Source of the DNA: Pedomonas sp051304405 | GTDB taxonomy: Bacteria > Pseudomonadota > Alphaproteobacteria > Sphingomonadales > Sphingomonadaceae | Length of the DNA: 64,000 nucleotides | Assembly (NCBI RefSeq): GCF_051304405.1 | Contig: NZ_JBPPGG010000001.1 | Location: forward strand, 1,054,001 to 1,118,000 | Reading direction: 5' to 3' | Shown: positions 48,432 to 56,865 of the stretch, one piece after another | Layout of the letters: each line of letters begins with the position of its first letter | How positions within the stretch are numbered: position 1 is the first letter of the stretch | The notes under the pieces: model-generated | Databases searched by the model: none | Told to the model about the DNA's origin: nothing | The model's input: only the letters and a program-made list of their open reading frames with translations | Position numbers and translations under genes: made by a program

Positions 48432-48600
48432 GCAGGGGACTCAGTCCCCTGCACCCCTGCGTTTTTCAGAAGGCGTCTCCAGCGCACGCTGGAACCACGT
48501 CCGTTTCAAAAGAGCATGATCGGGCCGCGTTTCCCGGGCGAGCGCCTGATGCGCGGCCCGAAAAACGAAAGGGGGTGCAGGGGGTTACAGACCCCCTGCA
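48432..48600. repeat. Paired-hairpin intergenic element, copy 8 (complete type)
   Basis: A 169-base element between convergent genes, co-linear with copy 7. The left hairpin has arms GCAGGGGAC/GTCCCCTGC (48432-48452). Shared internals are GTTTTTCAGAAGGCGTCTCC, the perfect palindrome CCAGCGCACGCTGG, ACGTCCGTTTCAAAAGAG, GGGCCGCGTTTCCCG and GCGGCCCGAAAAACGAAAG. The right hairpin has arms TGCAGGGGGT/ACCCCCTGCA (48576-48600), then AAGAAAATTCC, also found after copy 7. Confidence 0.85.
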
Positions 48601-48638
48601 AGAAAATTCCCTGAACAACAAAATTCCCTGAAACGAAG

Positions 48639-48674
48639 AAGGCCGGTGTGTTGCCACACCGGCCTTTTCTGTTT
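48639..48674. terminator. Bidirectional intrinsic terminator
   Basis: Perfect 12-base arms AAGGCCGGTGTG/CACACCGGCCTT around TTGC, with TTCTGTTT on the plus side and CTTCGTTT on the minus side. It lies 20 bases past the permease stop and beyond repeat copy 8. Confidence 0.85.
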
Positions 48675-48693
48675 GCCCTTGGGTGGCAGCGCG

Positions 48694-50094
48694 TCAGGCG
48701 GCGGGTTCGCTTGCCGAGGCGCCGTCGCGCAGCGGGCTGCGGCGGTAGCCGTAGAGGGCGTAGACCACGGCGCCGATGGCGACCCAGATGAAGAAGCGCT
48801 CGATGGTGTGCAGCGGCAGGCTGATGAACAGGTAGAGGCAGCCGATCACCGATGCCGGGCCGACGACCCAGACGGCCGGGCAGTGGAACGGCCGGTGGCG
48901 TTCGGGCTGGGTGTAGCGCAGCACGACGACGCCGATGGACACGCAGATGAAGGCGAACAGGGTGCCGGTGTTGGACAGTTCGGCGATTTCGTCCACGCGG
49001 AAGAAGCCGGCCACGGCCGAGACGAACACGCAGGTCATCATGGTGACGATGTGCGGCGTCTTGAAGCGCGGGTGCACCTGGGCGAAGAAGTCCGGCAGCA
49101 TGCGGTCGCGGGCCATCACGAAGAAGATGCGGGTCTGGCCGAACAGCATCATCAGGATGACGGTGGGCATGGCGATGATCGCGGCGGCGCCGATCAGCTG
49201 GGCGGCGCTGTTGTAGCCCAGCACGCGCATCACGTGGGCGAGCGGCTCGGCGTTGCCGATCAGCTGCTGCCAGGGCATGGCGCCCACGGCGCCGGCGGTG
49301 ACCAGCACGTAGAACAGGGTGCACACCACCAGCGAGCCGATGAGGCCGATGGGCACGTTGCGGTTGGGGTCCTTGGTTTCCTCGGCGGCGGTGGAGACGG
49401 CATCGAAGCCCACGTAGGCGAAGAAGATCAGGGCGGCGGCGGCCATCACGCCGGAGAAGCCGAGCGGCATGAACGGCTGGAAGTTGGCCGGTTCGATGTG
49501 CGGACCGGCAAGCACGATGAAGGCCACCAGCGCGACGATCTTGAGCGCCACCAGCACGGCGTTGACGAAGGCGCTCTCGCGGGTGCCGATGATGAGGAGG
49601 GCGCTCACCACCACGGTGATGAACACGGCGGGCAGGTTGATGATGCCGCCGGCGTGCGGGCCGACGGTGAGGACGTGGGGCAGGCCCATCCCGACGGAAT
49701 TGAGGAAGCCCACCGCATAGCCCGACCACCCGACGGCCACGGCGGCGGCGGCCACGGCGTATTCGAGTATGAGGCACCACCCCACCAGCCAGGCGACGAT
49801 CTCGCCGAGCACGGCGTAGGAGTAGGTGTAGGCGCTGCCGGCCACCGGCACCATGGCGGCCAGTTCGGAGTAGGCGAGGGCGGCGAAGCCGCACACCGTG
49901 CCCGCGATGATGAAGGACAGCATCAGACCCGGCCCGGCGCGTTCCGCGCCGACGGCCGTCAGCACGAAGATACCGGTGCCGATGATGGCCCCGATGCCGA
50001 GCATGGTAAGCTGGAATGCGCCGAGCGACCGATGCAGGCTCTTGCGGCCCGCACCCTCGATGATCTGCTCAAGCGGTTTGACCCGCCAGTTCAT
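48694..50094 (-). CDS. APC family amino acid permease
   Basis: A 466-residue transporter with about 12 membrane helices. The first helix carries the APC substrate-site motif GIGAIIGTGIFVLTAVGAERAGPG, and AGSAYTYSYAVLGE and AYVGFDAVSTAAEETKDPNRNVP are typical of the cationic amino acid (CAT) subgroup. Substrate is not certain. The start is ATG 50094, preceded by GGAGGAG; a longer frame upstream is disregarded because the family starts with a short cytoplasmic tail. Confidence 0.92.
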   Translation of the reverse strand: MNWRVKPLEQIIEGAGRKSLHRSLGAFQLTMLGIGAIIGTGIFVLTAVGAERAGPGLMLSFIIAGTVCGFAALAYSELAAMVPVAGSAYTYSYAVLGEIVAWLVGWCLILEYAVAAAAVAVGWSGYAVGFLNSVGMGLPHVLTVGPHAGGIINLPAVFITVVVSALLIIGTRESAFVNAVLVALKIVALVAFIVLAGPHIEPANFQPFMPLGFSGVMAAAALIFFAYVGFDAVSTAAEETKDPNRNVPIGLIGSLVVCTLFYVLVTAGAVGAMPWQQLIGNAEPLAHVMRVLGYNSAAQLIGAAAIIAMPTVILMMLFGQTRIFFVMARDRMLPDFFAQVHPRFKTPHIVTMMTCVFVSAVAGFFRVDEIAELSNTGTLFAFICVSIGVVVLRYTQPERHRPFHCPAVWVVGPASVIGCLYLFISLPLHTIERFFIWVAIGAVVYALYGYRRSPLRDGASASEPAA

Positions 50095-50314
50095 GATGTT
50101 CGTCTCCTCCCCCTTGAGGGCGTGTTGACTTTGTGGGTTTCGTGTCGCCCAAGCTAGCGAGGTGAGCCGCCCCGTAAAGTCATAAAATTTCAACGACGGC
50201 TCGGTTCGACCGAAAAGCTGGCGGAACTCCGCCATTTTTCCGGTTCGGAATGTCGCGGTGGGGCTGTCGGGTGGGGCCGCCGGGGCGCCTGTTGCAGCGC
50301 CTGCCGGCGTGCGC

Positions 50315-50701
50315 TCAGCCGATCTTGCGGGCGAGCATGGGGCCGAGCGGCGCGCCCGCGAAGATGTGCACGTGCAGGTGCGGCACTTCCTGGTGCGCGT
50401 TGACGCCGGCGTTGGCGAGGATGCGGTAGCCGCCCTCCACCAGGCCCAGTTCCTCGGCCACCTTGCCGACGGCGCGGAAGAACCCGGCCACCAGCGCGTC
50501 CGGGGCGTTGGCGGTGAAGTCCGCCATGGAGACGTATTCGCCCTTGGGGATCACCAGCACGTGGGTCGGGGCTTGCGGGTTGATGTCGTGGAAGGCGAGG
50601 GCGAACGTGTCCTCGTAGACCTTCTTGCAGGGGATCTCGCCGCGCAGGATCTTGGCGAAGACGTTGTTGGGATCGTAGGTCGAACGCGCGTCAACGGCCA
50701 T
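50315..50701 (-). CDS. HIT family protein (histidine triad nucleotide-binding)
   Basis: A 128-residue HINT-like nucleotide hydrolase/transferase. The histidine triad HLHVH is at residues 108-112, with the middle histidine catalytic, preceded by NAHQEVP. It follows hisE by four bases and is probably in the his operon as its last gene. A direct role in histidine synthesis is not implied; this linkage is common in alphaproteobacteria. Confidence 0.94.
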   Translation of the reverse strand: MAVDARSTYDPNNVFAKILRGEIPCKKVYEDTFALAFHDINPQAPTHVLVIPKGEYVSMADFTANAPDALVAGFFRAVGKVAEELGLVEGGYRILANAGVNAHQEVPHLHVHIFAGAPLGPMLARKIG

Positions 50702-50705
50702 GGCC

Positions 50706-51032
50706 TCACTCCTTTCGGTTGGCTTTCTCGACAAGTCCCGACGTGCCCTTGCGCCGCTCCAGCTCCGCCGCCACGTCGGCGGGGTCGATGCCGCAGTCGG
50801 CCCACAGCACGGCAAGGTGGAACAGCAGGTCGGCGGACTCGGCGATCACCGCCGCGCGGTCCTGCCCGACGGCGGCGAGGGCCGTCTCCAGCCCTTCCTC
50901 GCCCACCTTCTGCGCGATCTTGGCCCGGCCTCTGGCGTAGAGCCTGGCCACGTAGCTGCTGTCCGGGTCCGCTCCCTTGCGGGACAGCGCGGTGGCGTAA
51001 AGCTCGGCGAGGAAGTCGGGCGTCTGTGTCAT
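50706..51032 (-). CDS. hisE: Phosphoribosyl-ATP pyrophosphatase
   Basis: Second step of histidine synthesis, hydrolysing PR-ATP to PR-AMP. At 108 residues it is a stand-alone HisE with the MazG-like metal motif (KVGEEGLETALAA and ESADLLFHLAVLW). ATG 51032 overlaps hisF by four bases. HisI is not adjacent. Confidence 0.95.
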   Translation of the reverse strand: MTQTPDFLAELYATALSRKGADPDSSYVARLYARGRAKIAQKVGEEGLETALAAVGQDRAAVIAESADLLFHLAVLWADCGIDPADVAAELERRKGTSGLVEKANRKE

Positions 51033-51790
51033 GGGGTCAGTCTCACCGGAATGCCGCGGGAGGCCATGTGCGCCTTGGCCTCGGCGATGGTGTAGGTGCC
51101 GAAGTGGAAGATGGAGGCGGCGAGCACGGCATCGGCCCCGCCCTCCAGCACGCCATCGGCCAGGTGGTCGAGCGTGCCGACCCCGCCCGAGGCGATGACC
51201 GGCACCGGCACGGCGCTGGAGACGGCGCGCACCAGCGCATTGTCGAAGCCGCTGCGGGTGCCGTCCCGGTCCATGCTGGTCAGGAGGATCTCGCCGGCAC
51301 CCAGCGAGGCCACCTGTCTGGCGAAGGCCACGGCGTCGATGCCGGTTTCCTTCCGGCCGCCGTGGGTGAAGATCTCCCAGTGGTCGCCGACGCGCTTGGC
51401 GTCCACCGCCACCACGATGCACTGGCTGCCGAACTGCTCGGCCAGCTCCTTCACCACCTCCGGCCGGTTGACGGCGGCGGTGTTGAGCGAAACCTTGTCC
51501 GCGCCCGCCAGCAGCAGGCGGCGCACGTCCTCGGCGGTGCGCACGCCGCCGCCCACGGTCAGCGGCATGAAGCAGGCTTCCGCCGTGCGGGCCACCACGT
51601 CGAGGAGCGTGCCCCGGTTTTCGGCGGAGGCGGTGATGTCGAGGAAGCACAGCTCGTCCGCGCCGGCGGCGTCGTAGACCTTGGCCTGCTCGACGGGATC
51701 GCCCGCGTCGATGAGGTCGACGAACTGCACGCCCTTGACGACGCGGCCGTCCTTCACGTCGAGGCAGGGGATGATGCGCTTGGTCAGCAT
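51029..51790 (-). CDS. hisF: Imidazole glycerol phosphate synthase subunit HisF
   Basis: Cyclase subunit that joins with HisH to make IGP and AICAR. It is a 253-residue TIM barrel. Catalytic aspartates are in IPCLDVKDGRVVKG (N-terminus) and LTSMDRDGTRSGFD, with GGGVRTAEDVRRLL and IASGGVGTLDHL typical phosphate-binding turns. It follows hisA by three bases. Confidence 0.97.
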   Translation of the reverse strand: MLTKRIIPCLDVKDGRVVKGVQFVDLIDAGDPVEQAKVYDAAGADELCFLDITASAENRGTLLDVVARTAEACFMPLTVGGGVRTAEDVRRLLLAGADKVSLNTAAVNRPEVVKELAEQFGSQCIVVAVDAKRVGDHWEIFTHGGRKETGIDAVAFARQVASLGAGEILLTSMDRDGTRSGFDNALVRAVSSAVPVPVIASGGVGTLDHLADGVLEGGADAVLAASIFHFGTYTIAEAKAHMASRGIPVRLTP

Positions 51791-51793
51791 GGC

Positions 51794-52546
51794 CTACGCC
51801 GCCTTCGCCCGTTCGAGGGCCTCTTCCAGCCGGAGGCGGCCGTCATAGATCGCCCGGCCGGTGATGACGCCCTCGATCCGGCCCTTCACGGTGCCGGCCG
51901 CCGCGATCAGCGCCTCGATGTCCTCGATGCCCGCCACGCCGCCCGAGGCGATGACGGGCAGGGACGTGGCCTCGGCGAGCTGCACCGTCGCCTCCAGGTT
52001 CACGCCCTTGAGCAGGCCGTCCCGGCCCACGTCGGTGAACAGCACGGCGGCAACGCCCGCGTCCTCGAAGCGGTGGGCCAGCTCGGCGATGGAGACGTCC
52101 GAGACGGCGGCCCAGCCGTCGGTCGCCACCATGCCGTCGCGGGCGTCCACCGCCACCACGATGCGGCCCGGGTAGCGGCCGGCGGCGTCCTTCACCAGCG
52201 CCGGGTTCTTGAGCGCGGCGGTGCCGATGACAACGCGCTCGACGCCCAGCCCCAGCCAGCGCTCGATGCCCGCCATGTCGCGGATGCCGCCGCCCACCTG
52301 GGTCTTGCCCGGGAAGGCACGCAGGATGGCCTCAACCGCCTGCGCGTTGACCGCGTGGCCCGCGAACGCGCCGTCCAGATCGACGATGTGCAGCCACTCG
52401 GCCCCGGCCCGGGCGAAGTCGGCGGCGGGCAGGGCGGGGTCGTCGGCGAACACGGTCGCCTGGTCCATCAGCCCCTCGCGCAGGCGGACGACCTGGCCGC
52501 CCTTGAGGTCGATGGCGGGGAAGATGCGGAAGTTCGATACGCTCAT
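51794..52546 (-). CDS. hisA: ProFAR isomerase HisA
   Basis: Amadori isomerase converting ProFAR to PRFAR; a 250-residue TIM barrel homologous to HisF. Visible are FPAIDLKGGQVVRL, GGGIRDMAGIERWL, and the second catalytic aspartate in LFTDVGRDGLLKGVN. ATG 52546 overlaps the hisH stop as ATGA, and this start agrees with the family. Confidence 0.97.
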   Translation of the reverse strand: MSVSNFRIFPAIDLKGGQVVRLREGLMDQATVFADDPALPAADFARAGAEWLHIVDLDGAFAGHAVNAQAVEAILRAFPGKTQVGGGIRDMAGIERWLGLGVERVVIGTAALKNPALVKDAAGRYPGRIVVAVDARDGMVATDGWAAVSDVSIAELAHRFEDAGVAAVLFTDVGRDGLLKGVNLEATVQLAEATSLPVIASGGVAGIEDIEALIAAAGTVKGRIEGVITGRAIYDGRLRLEEALERAKAA

Positions 52547-53199
52547 GGACGCCACTCCAGAAAGGCACGCAGGAGGCCAAGGCCGTAGCCCTGGCTCTTT
52601 TCAGGATGGAACTGGGTGCCGATGATGGTGTCCCGGCTCACCAGCGCCGTCACGGGTCCGCCATAGTCGGTGCGGCCGAGCACGTGGGCGTCGTCCGCGG
52701 CGCGGAAGTGATAGCTGTGCACGAAATAGGCATAGCCCCCGTCCGGCAGCTTGCCGAACACCGGGTGACGGCGGCCCTCCTCGGTGAGGGTCACCGTGTT
52801 CCAGCCCATGTGCGGAATCTTGAGGGCCGGGTCGGCGGGCGCGAGCGGCTCCACGTCGCCCGGAATCCAGCCGAGGCCCCGGTGTTCGCCGTGCTCCAGC
52901 CCCCGGCTCGCCAGCAGCTGCATGCCGACGCAGATGCCGAAGAACGGGCGGCCGCGCGTCAGCACGGCCTGCTCCAGCGCCTCCACCAGGCCCGGCACGG
53001 CGCGCAGGGCCGCCGAGCACTGGCCGTAGGCGCCCACGCCCGGCAGCACGATGCGGTCCGCGGCCGCGATGTCCTCCGGCGCGCCGGAGACAGTCACCCG
53101 GGTGTCCAGCCCCAGGTCGCCCGCGGCGCGCTCGAACGCCTTGGCGGCGGAGCGCAGGTTGCCGGAGCCGTAATCGATGAGAACGAGGGTTTCGGCCAC
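52543..53199 (-). CDS. hisH: Imidazole glycerol phosphate synthase subunit HisH
   Basis: Glutaminase subunit of IGP synthase, 218 residues, class I amidotransferase. The catalytic triad is visible as C90 in FFGICVGMQLL and His/Glu in GTQFHPEKSQGYG. It overlaps hisA by four bases and lies 24 bases after hisB. Confidence 0.97.
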   Translation of the reverse strand: MAETLVLIDYGSGNLRSAAKAFERAAGDLGLDTRVTVSGAPEDIAAADRIVLPGVGAYGQCSAALRAVPGLVEALEQAVLTRGRPFFGICVGMQLLASRGLEHGEHRGLGWIPGDVEPLAPADPALKIPHMGWNTVTLTEEGRRHPVFGKLPDGGYAYFVHSYHFRAADDAHVLGRTDYGGPVTALVSRDTIIGTQFHPEKSQGYGLGLLRAFLEWRP

Positions 53200-53223
53200 G
53201 CGCCCGCTACTCCTGCTCCGGGG

Positions 53224-53823
53224 TTACAGAGTGCCGCCCAGCGTGCCCTTGGTGGAGGGTACGCTGTCCGCCTTGCGCGGGTCGATGGTAACGGCCGTGC
53301 GCAGCGCCCGCGCCAGCGCCTTGTAGCTGCTCTCGATGATGTGGTGGTTGTTGACGCCGTAGAGGTTTTCCACGTGCAGCGTGATGCCCGCCGCGAACGC
53401 GAACGCCTGGAACCACTCGCGGAACAGCTCGGTGTCGAATTCGCCGAGCTTGTCGCGGGTGAACTCCACCTTCCACACCAGATAGGGGCGGCCGGAGATG
53501 TCCAGCGCCACCCGGGTCAGCGTCTCGTCCATGGGGATGAGCGCGTCGCCGTAGCGGGTGATGCCCTTGAGGTCGCCCAGCGCCCTGGCCACGGCCTGGC
53601 CGATGGCGATGCCCGTGTCCTCCACCGTGTGGTGGAAATCGATGTGGGTGTCGCCGTTGGCCTCCACCGTCAGGTCGATGAGCGAGTGGCGGGAGAGCTG
53701 CTCCAGCATGTGGTCGAGGAAACCGATTCCGGTAGAGACCTGATAGTGGCCGGTGCCATCCAGGTTCACCGTCACCTTGATCTGGGTTTCGTTCGTCTTG
53801 CGCTCGAGTGTTGCTGTCCGCAT
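53224..53823 (-). CDS. hisB: Imidazoleglycerol-phosphate dehydratase
   Basis: Monofunctional IGPD of 199 residues, the sixth step of histidine synthesis; the phosphatase domain found in E. coli HisB is absent. Manganese-binding histidines are in GFLDHMLEQLSRHS, DFHHTVEDTGIAIG and NNHHIIESSYKALARAL. It is the first gene of the minus-strand his operon and is divergent from hslV. Confidence 0.97.
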   Translation of the reverse strand: MRTATLERKTNETQIKVTVNLDGTGHYQVSTGIGFLDHMLEQLSRHSLIDLTVEANGDTHIDFHHTVEDTGIAIGQAVARALGDLKGITRYGDALIPMDETLTRVALDISGRPYLVWKVEFTRDKLGEFDTELFREWFQAFAFAAGITLHVENLYGVNNHHIIESSYKALARALRTAVTIDPRKADSVPSTKGTLGGTL

Positions 53824-53968
53824 GGCCTTGCTCCCTTGTGCGCGGCTATAACCGCTCCCGGGCGAGACTCCAAATCTTTTGGCGGTCCTGTTTCTCCGCT
53901 CTATGTATCGGGCGCGCACCGGCGTTGCCGCCCCTGCCGCCGCGGCGGTCAGGCTTGCCGGGACGCAG

Positions 53969-53999
53969 CCCTTTTCAGGCCCGGATGCAGTTCCCATAT
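53969..53999 (+). promoter_or_regulatory. Possible sigma-32-type promoter of hslVU
   Basis: In the 265-base hisB-hslV gap, CTTTTC (53971-53976) and CCCATAT (53993-53999) are 16 bases apart. CCCATAT matches the heat-shock -10 consensus (CCCATNT), while the -35 is a poor match to CTTGAA. It is about 90 bases before the hslV start. Confidence 0.3.
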
Positions 54000-54088
54000 C
54001 GCGGACTGAGCGGCCTGTTGGGGCGTTTCGCAACTGGTCCCGGTTGTTCGCCGTCATTCGTTGTTCGAAGCCATTCAAGGAGTTTGTC

Positions 54089-54649
54089 TTGTCCCAGCCC
54101 AGTCCGTTTGATGCGTCGCAGTGGCACGGAACCACGATTCTGGCCGTGCGCAAGGGGAACACGGTGGTGATCGCCGGCGACGGGCAGGTGTCGCTCGGGC
54201 AGACGGTCATCAAGAGCAACGCGCGCAAGGTGCGCCGCATCGGCGACGGCTCGGTGATCGCCGGGTTCGCGGGCGCGACGGCAGACGCCTTCACCCTGTT
54301 CGAGCGGCTGGAGCAGAAGCTGGAGCGCTTCCCCGGTCAGCTGACCCGCGCCGCCGTCGAGCTGGCGAAGGACTGGCGCACCGACCGCTACCTGCGCCGC
54401 CTGGAGGCGATGATGGCGGTGGCGGACAAGAGCGTGAGCCTGGTCATCACCGGCAACGGCGACGTGCTGGAGCCCTCGGACAACATCATCGGCATCGGCT
54501 CCGGCGGCAACTATGCGCTGGCCGCCGCCCGCGCCCTCATCGATACGGACATGGACGCCGAGGCCATCGTCCGCAAGGCCATGGCCATTGCGGCGGATAT
54601 CTGCGTCTACACCAACAACAACCTGACCATTGAAAAGATTGAAGGCTAG
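54089..54649 (+). CDS. hslV: ATP-dependent protease subunit HslV (ClpQ)
   Basis: Peptidase subunit of the HslUV protease, a bacterial proteasome-like dodecamer. It has 186 residues. The threonine nucleophile is expected at T15 in WHGTTILAVR after removal of a short propeptide. RKGNTVVIAGDGQVSLGQTV and the C-terminal YTNNNLTIEKIEG are diagnostic. Translation starts at TTG 54089, 6 bases behind AAGGAG; the open frame extends upstream but has no homology. hslU follows by two bases. Confidence 0.95.
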   Translation: MSQPSPFDASQWHGTTILAVRKGNTVVIAGDGQVSLGQTVIKSNARKVRRIGDGSVIAGFAGATADAFTLFERLEQKLERFPGQLTRAAVELAKDWRTDRYLRRLEAMMAVADKSVSLVITGNGDVLEPSDNIIGIGSGGNYALAAARALIDTDMDAEAIVRKAMAIAADICVYTNNNLTIEKIEG

Positions 54650-54651
54650 TC

Positions 54652-56028
54652 ATGTACGAGTCCCAGAATCCGGCCCAACCCGGGAGCAACGGCAGCGCCA
54701 TGGCGGGGTCGGCGGAGGCGCGCGCCATGGCGGAGCTGACGCCGAGGCAGATCGTCGCCGAGCTGGACCGCTATATCATCGGCCAGCAGGAGGCGAAGAA
54801 GGCGGTGGCCATCGCCCTGCGCAACCGCTGGCGGCGTCAGCAGCTGCCCGCCGAGCTGCGTGACGAGGTTTCTCCCAAGAACATCCTGATGATCGGGCCG
54901 ACCGGCTGCGGCAAGACCGAGATCAGCCGCCGTCTCGCCAAGCTGGCCAACGCGCCGTTCCTCAAGATCGAGGCCACCAAGTTCACCGAGGTGGGCTACG
55001 TGGGCCGCGATGTGGACTCGATCGTGCGCGATCTGGTGGAGGAGGCCATCCGCCTCGTCAAGGAAACCCGCCGGGCCGGGGTGCGCGAGGCCGCCGAGAA
55101 GGCCGCCGAGGAGCGGCTGCTCGACGCCCTTGTCGGCAAGGACGCCTCCAGCGCCACCCGCGAGCGCTTCCGCGAGATGGGCCGCAACGGCCAGCTCGGC
55201 GACAAGGAAGTGGAGATCGAGGTGGTCGATACCGGCGGCATGCCCACCTTCGACATCCCCGGCGTGCCCGGGGCCTCCGTCGGCATGATCAACATCGGCG
55301 ACATGCTGGGCAAGGCGCTGGGCCCGCGCACCAAGCGGCGCAAGATGACGGTCGATCAGGCGTGGGACGTGCTGGTGGCCGAGGAATCGGACAAGCGGCT
55401 GGACCAGGAGGAAATCACCCGCGAGGCCATCCGCGCCACCGAGCAGAACGGCATCGTCTTCCTCGACGAGGTGGACAAGATCGCCGTCTCCAACGTGCAG
55501 GGCGGCTCGGTCTCCCGCGAGGGCGTGCAGCGCGACCTGTTGCCGCTGATCGAGGGCACCACCATCGCCACCAAGTACGGCCCGGTGAAGACGGACCACA
55601 TCCTGTTCATCGCCAGCGGCGCGTTCCACGTGGCCAAGCCGTCGGACCTGCTGCCCGAACTCCAGGGCCGCCTGCCCATCCGCGTCGAGCTGAAGGGGCT
55701 GACCAAGGACGACTTCCGCCGCATCCTCACCGAGCCCACCAACTCGCTCATCCGTCAGTACCGCGAGCTGCTGGCCACAGAACAGGTGACGCTCGACTTC
55801 ACCGACGACGGCATCGACGCCATCGCCCGCATCGCCTACGAGGTGAACGAAACGGTGGAGAACATCGGCGCCCGCCGCCTCCAGACGGTCATGGAACGCC
55901 TGCTGGAGGACATCAGCTTCGAGGCGACCGAAAAGCCCGGCGAGACCATCACCATCGACGGCGCCTACGTCGAGCGCCAGCTCTCCGGCCTCGCCAAGAA
56001 CACCGACCTCAGCCGGTTCATCCTGTAG
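54652..56028 (+). CDS. hslU: ATP-dependent protease ATPase subunit HslU (ClpY)
   Basis: AAA+ unfoldase partner of HslV, 458 residues. Walker A is GPTGCGKTEISRRLA, Walker B GIVFLDEVDKIA, and the pore loop region EVGYVGRDVDSIVRDL is intact. The extreme C-terminus NTDLSRFIL is the HslV-docking tail. The N-terminus has about 20 extra polar residues before LTPRQIVAELDRYIIGQ. A hairpin from the repeat family lies 26 bases beyond the stop. Confidence 0.97.
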   Translation: MYESQNPAQPGSNGSAMAGSAEARAMAELTPRQIVAELDRYIIGQQEAKKAVAIALRNRWRRQQLPAELRDEVSPKNILMIGPTGCGKTEISRRLAKLANAPFLKIEATKFTEVGYVGRDVDSIVRDLVEEAIRLVKETRRAGVREAAEKAAEERLLDALVGKDASSATRERFREMGRNGQLGDKEVEIEVVDTGGMPTFDIPGVPGASVGMINIGDMLGKALGPRTKRRKMTVDQAWDVLVAEESDKRLDQEEITREAIRATEQNGIVFLDEVDKIAVSNVQGGSVSREGVQRDLLPLIEGTTIATKYGPVKTDHILFIASGAFHVAKPSDLLPELQGRLPIRVELKGLTKDDFRRILTEPTNSLIRQYRELLATEQVTLDFTDDGIDAIARIAYEVNETVENIGARRLQTVMERLLEDISFEATEKPGETITIDGAYVERQLSGLAKNTDLSRFIL

Positions 56029-56054
56029 GGCGCTTGCCGGCTTCGCCTTTCATC

Positions 56055-56110
56055 GCAGGAGGGGCTTGCCCCTCCTGCACCTCCCTTTCATTGAAAGGGC
56101 CGCGTGAGGC
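56055..56110. repeat. Paired-hairpin element, copy 9 (left half only)
   Basis: Left hairpin with perfect 11-base arms GCAGGAGGGGC/GCCCCTCCTGC (56055-56078), followed by CACCTCCCTTTCATTGAAAGGGCCGCGTG, i.e. the start of an AAAGGGCC module. The rest of the element is missing, and sequence composition changes sharply to AT-rich from about 56115. It probably terminates hslVU. Confidence 0.75.
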
Positions 56111-56426
56111 ACGGGGGTATGTTGAGTTGCAAGTAAGTGAGATTGGCGTGATGGTTGGTGTGAATTAAATCGGAATTTTATCTTCTCCAGCTTCCAGTAA
56201 TCTTAGCTCATACGCCCATACGAAACTTGAGTATCCGTCAACTTGCAGTTGACTCTCTTCTGTAGAATCGGTTACACCATTAGTGCCATAAAGAGCATAT
56301 CGGTTGAGCGTCATCTGGCATATTGGCTCAACCGTGTCGGATGGCAGGTTGGCCAGGGACCTGTGCGTGTGACACTTCGGGTGGTTTCCGACCCTTAAAG
56401 CTAAGGAAACGCTGCTAACACGCCGC

Positions 56427-56460
56427 AATAAAAGCCGCCCAAGGGCGGCTTTTATTTTAA
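56427..56460. terminator. Bidirectional intrinsic terminator at the 3' end of the island gene
   Basis: Perfect 14-base arms AATAAAAGCCGCCC/GGGCGGCTTTTATT with an AA loop. It overlaps the stop codon of the BECR-like gene (TAA at 56454-56452 on the minus strand) and ends its transcript. Confidence 0.85.
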
Positions 56461-56865
56461 AGTACCAACCAGAATGCCTTTTCCTGATCGGCCGACATAG
56501 GCAGTGACAACTCTCCAGTGTGGATTTGGGGTAAGGTAATATTCTAAAATACAATTGCCTGCGCCTAGGCGAATTGTGTTTATTCTTGTCTTTCTGTAAT
56601 TTCCGCCCTCAAAATGTAAATTCACCTTTGGTTGGAGCACGTGGGCAACGAAACGAGGCACCTCCTCGAGGGTTGTCCAACCTTTCTGGGTCAACTCTTT
56701 TTGATGCTCTGCCCATATATGAACAGCACCGTAACCTCTGTTTGGGCCAGTGTGTTGTCCAAGAAGCAGGTGAATGTGACCTTCTTCGGTGTTTAGGTCT
56801 TTTCTTTTTAATGCTGGAACTGTGTCGAATATGACATCATTCGTTAATGGATTGATTAAAAACAT
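56452..56865 (-). CDS. Small protein with possible BECR-fold nuclease (toxin-like) domain
   Basis: A 137-residue protein unlike its neighbours in base composition. It shows a pattern seen in Barnase/EndoU/ColicinE5/RelE-like RNase domains of polymorphic toxins and phages: RGYGAVHIWAEH (H49, H54) in the first half, a strand-rich middle and WRVVTAYVG near the end. A role as a toxin or the C-terminal fragment of a larger toxin is inferred, not proven. No immunity gene is recognised; the next frame on the same strand (ending 56165) lies beyond a terminator. I do not recognise a family with certainty. Confidence 0.5.
   Translation of the reverse strand: MFLINPLTNDVIFDTVPALKRKDLNTEEGHIHLLLGQHTGPNRGYGAVHIWAEHQKELTQKGWTTLEEVPRFVAHVLQPKVNLHFEGGNYRKTRINTIRLGAGNCILEYYLTPNPHWRVVTAYVGRSGKGILVGTLK

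Noticed and set aside
56165..56554. 129-codon frame on the minus strand of the island as an intact gene
   Set aside because: Its N-terminal part runs across the perfect terminator hairpin and the end of the BECR-like gene; only the C-terminal part is protein-like, so it is treated as a possible remnant.
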